From positions 1,074,501 to 1,138,500 of the forward strand of contig CP136571.1 of the NCBI GenBank assembly GCA_035192965.1: a DNA stretch of 64,000 nucleotides. The letters are read 5' to 3'. Positions 35,257 through 42,712 of the stretch are shown in pieces; position 1 is the first letter of the stretch; every line of letters starts with the position of its first letter. Source of the DNA: Fuscovulum sp. GTDB taxonomy: Bacteria; Pseudomonadota; Alphaproteobacteria; Rhodobacterales; Rhodobacteraceae. The notes beneath the pieces are model-generated. The model saw only the letters and a program-made list of their open reading frames with translations. It was not told where the DNA came from and did no database searches. A program made the translations under genes and the position numbers.

Positions 35257-38001
35257 ATGCTGGGGCTTAAACTACGCGGAGAATTTCTTGGCCGCCGCTT
35301 GCAGGGCACTGCGATTGAACTGTCCAACGACAGCAACACAGGCGCTACCCAAGTACCAGCCCAGAGCTTCTTGGAGATCACTTACCCCACCCTCGACCTT
35401 CTAAAGGGAATTGAAGCTGTGGGCCCGGCGCAGGGACGCCCCGTCGTTGTGATCGGGGAGCGCGGCCTGGGTAAATCACACTTGATGGCCACCCTATACC
35501 ACGCTGTGCACGATCCAGCTTCAACAAGGGCGTGGCTGAATAACTGGTCGGTCACCCTCAGCGATCCGAAGATCAGTTCGATACCACTCCGCGACGGTAT
35601 GCTTGTGCTCGGTGAAAGCCTCCACCGTCACCGGTACAAATTCCTGTGGGACCTGCTCTTTGAGCGCCACCCTCATGGCACCTACATCAAGGGAAAGTGG
35701 GAAGGAATGGGGTCCGCCAAGACCGACATCCCTTCAGATCAGCTTATCCTAGAGCTGTTGCGCCACACTCCGACCATGCTGCTGCTGGACGAGTTTCAAA
35801 CTTGGTACGACAGCCTGACCAACACAAAGCAGTACCCTTGGAAGAACTGGGCGTTCAATTTCATCCAGATCCTTTCTGAAATTGCGAAGGAGCATCCAGA
35901 GCTTCTTGTGCTTGTCGTGTCCGTGCGAAACGGCACAAGCGATGCTTACCAGCAGATCCATCGGGTAAACCCGGTTCAGGTTGACTTTCGGGCGGGTGGC
36001 AGTCCTGACAGGATCCAAATCGACCGCCGCAGAATGCTGCTGCATCGCTTGTTTGAGAACAGGCTTCAGATCACAGCGTCTGCGATCGAGAGCATCGTGG
36101 CGACACACGTCTCGGAGTTCATAAGGCTTACGAACGTTCCTGCCGCTGAGCAGGAGCGGAAGCAGCGCGATTTTCTCGATGCTTGGCCATTCGCGCCGCA
36201 TCTCCTGCAACTTCTCGAAGACCAAGTATTGGTTGCAACTGATGCGCAGGAGACGCGAGACCTCATCCGCATCCTCGCAAACCTGTTCAAGAGCCGGGGG
36301 GATACGACACCGATCCTGACCTCTGCGGACTTCAAGCTCGACGATGATACCACCGGTATTGGTGCATTGCTTGACTCGGTCGCGAACCAGCAGCACCGGT
36401 CCCTTCGGGACAAAGCGCTGCGAAATTTGACCTCTGTGGTCGAAGCCGTACCGGACCATGCATCAAAAGCGCCCCACCTTCAGGAAATTGTCGGTGCTTT
36501 GTGGCTGCGGTCGATCGCCGTAGGCAACTTGGCTGGCGCTGACCCTGCGATCCTGCAGGCCGACATCACGAAAACCAAGAAGGTGGACGACAACGCATTC
36601 CAGGTTGAGCTGGCAACGATCATCGAAAACAGCTTCAACATACACCAGGACGGAACTCGGCTGGTTTTCAAAGAGGAAGAGAACCCGCAAGCCAAAGTGA
36701 TGGCATCCGCCCGCAACGACAGGCTGTTCACTGACGGGGCAGATCTCGCCCAGCTCGCGAAGGAGGTTCGCTACGTCATCAGCGGAACCGAAGAGGTAGC
36801 GCGAAACTTCCGAGTGATCGCTTTGCCGCGCAGCTGGCAAACCGATCCTTGGACTGGTCTCGAGGAAAGTGAACACCCAGATCAATGGGACGACAGACTG
36901 CCTATCCTGGTTCTTCCCGAAGAACCCGACCGCTTGAATGAACGTCTTGGGCGTTGGGTCAAAGACCACATGCAAAAGCGCAGGAACACCGTGCGCTTCT
37001 TGCTGCCGCGCTCGGGCTTTACGAACGCATTCTACGACCGTGACCTGATCATCCTTGCGCGCGCAGAAATGAAAGCACGGGAGTGGGGCAACCAGAACGC
37101 TGAATATCGTAAACTTCACACGAAGTATCAAAGCGAACTGCGGGACATCTTGCGGAAGCGCTTCGACCGCTTTGCTGTGATGTACCGCTGGAACTTCTCT
37201 GATCCTTCAAAATGTGAGTTTCACGTTGAAGCCTTGCGAGAGCAAGGTTCAAAGATCCCCGACGCCATCGAGAATGCGTTGACGAACGATTTGTTCGTGC
37301 CGGAGGACTTCCAGGACCTTGTCCTTGATGCAGCGAACAGTAACAGCTCGGTTGGCAAGCTCTTGAAGGAGCTTCAGGAACCGCGACCCTCTGGCCAAGA
37401 CTGCATCCCATGGCTTGGCGAAACTGCCATGAAGGAACGAATTGTCCGTCTGTGTGCCCGTGGAAAGATCGCGATTAACTTGCGGAGCATGGAGTACCTG
37501 CAGGCTCTCGCTGGGGAAGATGAAGATGCGGCTTGGAAACGTCTGAGACCAAAGTTGGCCTTCACTGGTCGTCAGCTGGATGAAGTTTTCCTTCTGCCCC
37601 CGTCTGCGGTTCCGTCGACTGGCGGCTCGACACCCGTGACACCTCCGACAACAGAACCTCCCACTGGTGGTCTCTTCGGCGGCGCCCCTCCGGCACCGAC
37701 CTCTCCGGTTGGCGGGAACAATGGAGACCCGCCAGTCGCACCCGCCCCAGGTCCAACGTCCACACCGGGCGGGATCTTTGGAGGGGGGGCAGGAAGCGGT
37801 CGTACACCTTTCGCCAGCTCAGCAACCTCCCCTTTGAATCTTATCGGCAAAGTTGAGAGCTGGGGCATTGGGCCAGCAACGCCCGTCAAGGAAGTGACGA
37901 TCAAGGTAACCGCAGCTACCGGCGCTCAGCTCAAGGAACTGCTCAAGAAGCTTCCTGACGGCATGACGTTCGAGCTTTCCTTGGACAAGGAGGGCAGCTG
38001 A
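35257..38001 (+). CDS. DUF499-type AAA+ ATPase of the anti-phage system (BrxC/PglY-like)
   Basis: 914 residues. P-loop GERGLGKSH at 67-75 and Walker B TMLLLDEFQTW with Asp178-Glu179. The N-terminal region (LRGEFLGRRLQGTAIELSND) and overall length match the DUF499 ATPases found next to DUF1156 methylases in bacterial and archaeal defence islands. They are functional counterparts of BrxC/PglY. A Pro/Gly/Thr-rich linker at about 785-855 separates a small C-terminal domain (EVTIKVTAATGAQLKELLKKL). The stop overlaps the PglZ start (TGATG), so translation is coupled. Confidence 0.85.
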   Translation: MLGLKLRGEFLGRRLQGTAIELSNDSNTGATQVPAQSFLEITYPTLDLLKGIEAVGPAQGRPVVVIGERGLGKSHLMATLYHAVHDPASTRAWLNNWSVTLSDPKISSIPLRDGMLVLGESLHRHRYKFLWDLLFERHPHGTYIKGKWEGMGSAKTDIPSDQLILELLRHTPTMLLLDEFQTWYDSLTNTKQYPWKNWAFNFIQILSEIAKEHPELLVLVVSVRNGTSDAYQQIHRVNPVQVDFRAGGSPDRIQIDRRRMLLHRLFENRLQITASAIESIVATHVSEFIRLTNVPAAEQERKQRDFLDAWPFAPHLLQLLEDQVLVATDAQETRDLIRILANLFKSRGDTTPILTSADFKLDDDTTGIGALLDSVANQQHRSLRDKALRNLTSVVEAVPDHASKAPHLQEIVGALWLRSIAVGNLAGADPAILQADITKTKKVDDNAFQVELATIIENSFNIHQDGTRLVFKEEENPQAKVMASARNDRLFTDGADLAQLAKEVRYVISGTEEVARNFRVIALPRSWQTDPWTGLEESEHPDQWDDRLPILVLPEEPDRLNERLGRWVKDHMQKRRNTVRFLLPRSGFTNAFYDRDLIILARAEMKAREWGNQNAEYRKLHTKYQSELRDILRKRFDRFAVMYRWNFSDPSKCEFHVEALREQGSKIPDAIENALTNDLFVPEDFQDLVLDAANSNSSVGKLLKELQEPRPSGQDCIPWLGETAMKERIVRLCARGKIAINLRSMEYLQALAGEDEDAAWKRLRPKLAFTGRQLDEVFLLPPSAVPSTGGSTPVTPPTTEPPTGGLFGGAPPAPTSPVGGNNGDPPVAPAPGPTSTPGGIFGGGAGSGRTPFASSATSPLNLIGKVESWGIGPATPVKEVTIKVTAATGAQLKELLKKLPDGMTFELSLDKEGS

Positions 38002-38990
38002 TGGCTTTGGATGCACAACAGTTGCTAGATCTGACCAAGTCTTCACCCGAAGAGGCTTGGCAGACCGTCATTGAACGCGCCTTGGAAGTCTGTGGCAGTC
38101 CGCTGAATGTCGCGAGTGCATCTGCAGAGGTCACTAGGCGCGACCGAGCTATCGGTGAGCTGGACCATTTCCTTTCGTCGGTGGCTTGGGATTTGTGGCG
38201 GGCCTTCGGGGATGTCGTCCCGCGGAACGCGGACAAGGTCAGCGAATGGTGGGGAAAACCATACAGCGCCAAAGCGGTGCTCGTCTTAGACGGCCTCAGC
38301 TTGCGGGAACTGCCTTGGCTGATCGAGGAAGCGAAGGCGCGCGGCTTCGCGCTGCATACCACCACGGCTTACGCGGCCGAGATACCCAGCGAAACAAACG
38401 CCTTTGCCAAGGCGCTCGGGTTGAACAGCCGCAGTCAGCTGCAGAACAACGGCGGTGGCCTGCTTCACCGCCTCGCGCCTGCGAGAACTGAGTGCATCGA
38501 CATGCCTTGGAAAGACTGTGCCGGGCTTGTCGATGCTTCGCCGAACTGGCTGTTCTGGCATCAATGGCCTGACACGAAACTGCACGATGGCGCTGGCGCG
38601 GGTCAGGGGCTGGACGTTCTCACGCGGGACATCGCGGCGCAGCTGACCAGCGATGATTTCTGGTTGTTCGTGGAGCGGCTGGCGACCGGTCGCCGCCTGG
38701 TGATCACCTCCGACCATGGCTACGCCGCGACCGGCTTGTTCTTCGACGCGGCCGACGAACAGGGCACCTTCCTGAAGAACGCCCTTAAGAGCGGCCGTCT
38801 CGCAGCTGGCGATCACGACCCGGGCCCGTTCGTTCCCCCGGTCGCGCTGCAGGCCGACAGTCCGCACGGAAAGCACCTACTCGCCCTCGGCCGCTGGAAA
38901 TGGAAGAGCCAGGGCGGCTATCCCACCCTCGCGCATGGCGGCCTGTCCCTGCTCGAGATGCTCTGCCCGTTTGTTGAATTGACGAAGTAA
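38001..38990 (+). CDS. pglZ: Short PglZ-domain protein
   Basis: 329 residues, about half or less of usual PglZ proteins. Alkaline-phosphatase-superfamily core: metal aspartate in AVLVLDGLSLRELPW, SDHGYAAT with its Asp-His pair, and the C-terminal HGGLSLLEMLCPFV, the PglZ hallmark. PglZ is essential in BREX and Pgl systems, but its biochemical role is unsettled. It may act as a nuclease, phosphatase or partner that controls PglX. The start overlaps the DUF499 stop, and the methylase starts 12 bases after its stop. Confidence 0.85.
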   Translation: MALDAQQLLDLTKSSPEEAWQTVIERALEVCGSPLNVASASAEVTRRDRAIGELDHFLSSVAWDLWRAFGDVVPRNADKVSEWWGKPYSAKAVLVLDGLSLRELPWLIEEAKARGFALHTTTAYAAEIPSETNAFAKALGLNSRSQLQNNGGGLLHRLAPARTECIDMPWKDCAGLVDASPNWLFWHQWPDTKLHDGAGAGQGLDVLTRDIAAQLTSDDFWLFVERLATGRRLVITSDHGYAATGLFFDAADEQGTFLKNALKSGRLAAGDHDPGPFVPPVALQADSPHGKHLLALGRWKWKSQGGYPTLAHGGLSLLEMLCPFVELTK

Positions 38991-39002
38991 GGAATTACGC
39001 CC

Positions 39003-42000
39003 ATGGCGACCAAGAAAGAACAGATTGCCCAAGAGGTCGCGCGTGCGGTCGGCGCCGGCAAAGCCGTCGCCATGGAGACCGTTGATTTCAGCGACCCGAA
39101 CCGGCCCAAGACCTGCCTTGAGGTGGATTTTCCGATCTTGCCCGTGAACCAGGTTGCCGTGATCGAGGGCAACGCGGGCAAGCCGATCTATCAGATGTCG
39201 AAATGGTGGGCGCGGCGGCGGTCCAGCGTGTTCCGCTCGATGCTCATCGCGGCCGCGACCAAGGCGCCCGAGGATCCGTCCCATGCGGCGAAGCTGGTTT
39301 GGGACAACTACTACGCCAACCACCAGAAGAAAGGTGCCTTCAAGCACCTGAAGGTGGCTGACATCTTCATGGGTGGCGGTACGACGCTGGTCGAAGGCTC
39401 TCGTCTTGGAATGCAGATGTCGGGCAATGACCTGAACCCGGTCGCCTGGTTCGTGGTGAAGCAGGAACTGGCAGATGTTGATCTGGACGAGGTGAAGCGC
39501 CTGCTGGCGGACATCGAGGCTGAGGTGAAGCCACAGATCATGCCGTTCTACTACTGCGACGGCCCGAACGGCGAGAAAGGCACCTGGACGCACAAACTCT
39601 CGGGCAAGGTGATGGGCGCGGATTTTGACCCGCTCTCGTTGAAGCCAGAGGAGCGGAAAGACTACAGCTACGAAGGGCCCGAGATCATCTACACCTTCTG
39701 GGCAAAGCACGGCCCTTGCCAGGTGACGGGCTGCGGTCACCGTACCCCGATCATGACTGATCCAGTCATGGCCGTGAAAACACTGACCGTGAAACATTGG
39801 GCGCATGAATGTCGGTCATGCAGCGGGCAGTTTGACATCGAGGATGCCGAAGCGCGCATGGCCCCAGAGGTTCCGCTCTATGTGGCACCCGATGAAAAGC
39901 CCTATTCGATCCTCGATCCGAAAGGCAGGGTGATCTGCCCCCATTGCGGCCATACCGAAATGGTGAAGCTCGACAAGGGCACGAACAAGAAGGTCGACCT
40001 GACGCTCCTGGTCCATCCTGAATGGCTGGCTGGCAGCCCAAAAACGGCCCCCGACGGCACCGAGTTCGGTGGCGCGCCTCAGGACGACGCGGCATCAACC
40101 CGCGCTTGGAATTCCGAGAGGGCAAGCCACATTCGACTGTTGGAAGTACGCGGCAAGCTCCCGGACACTGCCACCTGTCCCGAGACCAAGGTAACCTTCC
40201 CGACCGGCAAGGAAGGTGGCACTGTCCCGAAGCGGTCGACCTTCACATGTGCATCCTGCGGTTCACAACAGGATGTAATGAACTCGACCCGCGACTCCAA
40301 GAAAGGTGGACAGGTTGCCGGCTACGGCATCCAAGGGCTCGCGCCAAAGCGCGGAGACACTGGCGCGCCCTATCGCGGTCGTTTCTTTGCGCCTTTCAAC
40401 GAGCAGCTGGCCGACCAGTACAGCACTGCAATCGAAGAGTGGGAGCTGCGTAAGGACGGCGATCTAGCGGACTATTGGCCCCGCTCCGAGGTTCCCTATG
40501 GCTTCATGACGGCCATCGCAAACAGCGATATTCGTACGAATTATGGGTTCACGCATTGGTGGACCATGTTCAATCCGCGGCAGCTTCTCGTGCTGTCTCA
40601 GATCCTCAAGTCCATCGTGGAAACCGGCGACTACAGCTGGGCAACGCGGGAGTATGTTCTTGGTGCGTTCCAGCAATACGTCCGCAACCAAAACATGTTT
40701 TGCTTCTGGGATATCAGCCGCGATTGCCTCGCTCCACACATGAGCAATAACAACTACCACCCGAAAGCGAACATCGTTGAGAATTGCGTTTTCAGCAATT
40801 TAGGTCGTGGAAACTGGATCTCCTGCGCTGAGACTATTGAAGCCGGAGAAGATTGGTCTGCTAGGCCGTGGGAGCCCGTTAGCGTAGACACACTCTCGGT
40901 GTCACACCCCGGCCTAGCAGCCGAAATCTCAGGGAAGAGTGAGAAAGTCTTTCCCGGAGATCCCGTTCGCGAAACGGAAATTTTCCAAGGCTCTTCGACG
41001 GATCTGAGCCAGTTCCGCGACCAGTCCATAGACTTGGTGATCACCGATCCGCCATTCGGTGGCCTTCTTCACTATTCAGAGCTCGCTGACTTCTTTTACG
41101 TTTGGCTCCGCCTTCCTCTGAAAGCGAAATACCCAGAGTATTTTGGACCGGAATACACCCCCAAATCCATGGAGGCTGTGTCCAACAAGGCACGGGAACC
41201 AGAAGATCCGGACGGGTTCTACCAGCGTCTCCTGACCGGCTGTTGGCGTGAAGCCCATCGCGTACTGAAGCCGGGCGGCGTTTTGGCGTTCACGTTCCAT
41301 CACAGCGAAGATGCACCGTGGGTCTCGGTGCTTGAGTCGCTCTTTGACGCTGGTTTCTATCTCGAGGCGACCTATCCAATACGCTCGGACGAAACCAAGG
41401 GTGAAGGCGAGTTCGGCTCCAAGACCATCGAGTACGACATCATCCATGTCTGTCGAAAGCGCACAGACGAACCTAAGCCAGTCAGCTGGGGCCGCATGCG
41501 CCGCGAGGTGCTGGCTGATGTCCGCCAACTACAGGGCATGTTGGAAAATCATGCCCGCGCAGGTCTGCCAGCCGCTGACCTTCAGGTCATTCGCCGTGGC
41601 AAGGCGCTCGAATACTTCTCGCGCCACTATGGCAAGGTCTATGTCGACGAGGGTCGTCCAATTTTGGTCAAAGACGCACTGGTCGGCATCAACCAGCTGA
41701 TCGACGAGGACGCAAACAAGACCGCCGAACCGCCGCCGGTGATCGCCGAGCCGATCTCGCGCCAGTTCCTGCGCATCTTCGACAGCAAGACCGAACTGGC
41801 CCGTGACCAAATCCAGAAGCTGCTCCGCGGCTCGGGCATCGCCCCGGATGAATTCGAAACGCGGGGCTGGTGCCACGAGGACAAGAAGGTCTTCCACCTG
41901 GTTGACCCGCTGGCCTTCGCCCGCGATTGGCAAGGCAAGCATCGGCGGAAACTGACGGCCGACCTCGACCAGGCCCTCGTGATGGTGGGGGCTTGCTACG

Positions 42001-42209
42001 ACGGCAGCGGCATCAACGCGTCAGACACGCTGAAGAACGAGAACTTCAAGCCGCACCCTGCGCTGAAAAGCTTGCTCGAATGGCTCAGCAAGCGGGGCCA
42101 GACTCAAACGATGCGCAATGCGGCATCGCGGGCGCTGACGATCTACAACAACTGGGCCGCAAGCAACAAAGACCAGGTGCGCCAGCTGTCGCTGTTCCAG
42201 GAGGACTGA
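39003..42209 (+). CDS. DUF1156-type adenine-specific DNA methyltransferase
   Basis: 1068 residues. The N-terminal DUF1156 region has YQMSKWWARRRSSVFRSM; the SAM-binding motif is DIFMGGGTTLVEG (about 120-132); zinc-ribbon-like cysteine pairs occur at about 240-425 (CQVTGC, CRSC, CPHC, CASC); the catalytic motif is TDPPFGGLLHY, with DPPF at 682-685. The order fits N6-adenine methylases of BREX-like and related islands, marking host DNA as self. The C-terminal 250 residues (from about 850) may be a specificity or coupling domain. Base composition within the gene is mosaic, with the segment around 40740-41450 much AT-richer than both ends. The stop is two bases before the next gene. Confidence 0.88.
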   Translation: MATKKEQIAQEVARAVGAGKAVAMETVDFSDPNRPKTCLEVDFPILPVNQVAVIEGNAGKPIYQMSKWWARRRSSVFRSMLIAAATKAPEDPSHAAKLVWDNYYANHQKKGAFKHLKVADIFMGGGTTLVEGSRLGMQMSGNDLNPVAWFVVKQELADVDLDEVKRLLADIEAEVKPQIMPFYYCDGPNGEKGTWTHKLSGKVMGADFDPLSLKPEERKDYSYEGPEIIYTFWAKHGPCQVTGCGHRTPIMTDPVMAVKTLTVKHWAHECRSCSGQFDIEDAEARMAPEVPLYVAPDEKPYSILDPKGRVICPHCGHTEMVKLDKGTNKKVDLTLLVHPEWLAGSPKTAPDGTEFGGAPQDDAASTRAWNSERASHIRLLEVRGKLPDTATCPETKVTFPTGKEGGTVPKRSTFTCASCGSQQDVMNSTRDSKKGGQVAGYGIQGLAPKRGDTGAPYRGRFFAPFNEQLADQYSTAIEEWELRKDGDLADYWPRSEVPYGFMTAIANSDIRTNYGFTHWWTMFNPRQLLVLSQILKSIVETGDYSWATREYVLGAFQQYVRNQNMFCFWDISRDCLAPHMSNNNYHPKANIVENCVFSNLGRGNWISCAETIEAGEDWSARPWEPVSVDTLSVSHPGLAAEISGKSEKVFPGDPVRETEIFQGSSTDLSQFRDQSIDLVITDPPFGGLLHYSELADFFYVWLRLPLKAKYPEYFGPEYTPKSMEAVSNKAREPEDPDGFYQRLLTGCWREAHRVLKPGGVLAFTFHHSEDAPWVSVLESLFDAGFYLEATYPIRSDETKGEGEFGSKTIEYDIIHVCRKRTDEPKPVSWGRMRREVLADVRQLQGMLENHARAGLPAADLQVIRRGKALEYFSRHYGKVYVDEGRPILVKDALVGINQLIDEDANKTAEPPPVIAEPISRQFLRIFDSKTELARDQIQKLLRGSGIAPDEFETRGWCHEDKKVFHLVDPLAFARDWQGKHRRKLTADLDQALVMVGACYDGSGINASDTLKNENFKPHPALKSLLEWLSKRGQTQTMRNAASRALTIYNNWAASNKDQVRQLSLFQED

Positions 42210-42211
42210 AC

Positions 42212-42712
42212 ATGAAGCAGCTTCTCGACAGCGTCTGGCAGCGGCGTGGCGTCAGCTGGATCTGGGAGAACGACGCCTTCTCGTCTATCGCCAAAGCTGG
42301 CGAGGTGTTCAGCTTGCGAGAGATGATCCGCGCTTCGAGTAACTGGCCGGATGACTTGCCCAGCAACGCCAGCAACACCTTGGTCGTTGCAGGTCTTGAC
42401 GCCTGTCTCGACCTGATGACGCCAGCCGATGCGGAGGCGTGGTTGGGCAACGAGCTGAAATCGACGATCTTGTCTTTCCAGGACGCATATTCCGGCGAAG
42501 CTGCGCTCGTTTTTTGGCTACCTAATGGCCATCGACGTATTCATGTTGACCTTGCCACGGATGCTGTCCGCTGGCGCTGTGCCGCACCTTATTCCGATGA
42601 ACAGATCGAGTTTGGTCGGGTGCTATGGGGGGAAGCTCGCCAATATCCGCAGGAGATCCTCCTCGCGCACGGTGGCAAGCCTGCCGGGCTCTTCCACCTC
42701 CGGATCACTTAA
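42212..42712 (+). CDS. Unknown 166-residue protein of the anti-phage operon
   Basis: Starts at ATG 42212 with GGAGGA upstream, inside the methylase's last codons. Upstream in-frame extension overlaps the methylase and is rejected. No family recognised: it begins MKQLLDSVWQRRGVSWIWEND, is acidic and tryptophan-rich, and has alternating beta/alpha character without cysteines in a motif or membrane segments. It fills the place where DUF3780-type or BrxF-type accessory proteins occur in related systems but shows no clear likeness to either. The stop overlaps the helicase ATG (TAATG), so it is surely a component of the operon. Confidence 0.75.
   Translation: MKQLLDSVWQRRGVSWIWENDAFSSIAKAGEVFSLREMIRASSNWPDDLPSNASNTLVVAGLDACLDLMTPADAEAWLGNELKSTILSFQDAYSGEAALVFWLPNGHRRIHVDLATDAVRWRCAAPYSDEQIEFGRVLWGEARQYPQEILLAHGGKPAGLFHLRIT

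Noticed and set aside
37600-37830. Tandem-repeat or phase-variable region in the DUF499 gene
   Set aside because: The Pro/Gly/Thr-rich stretch is a degenerate linker without exact nucleotide repeats that would slip.
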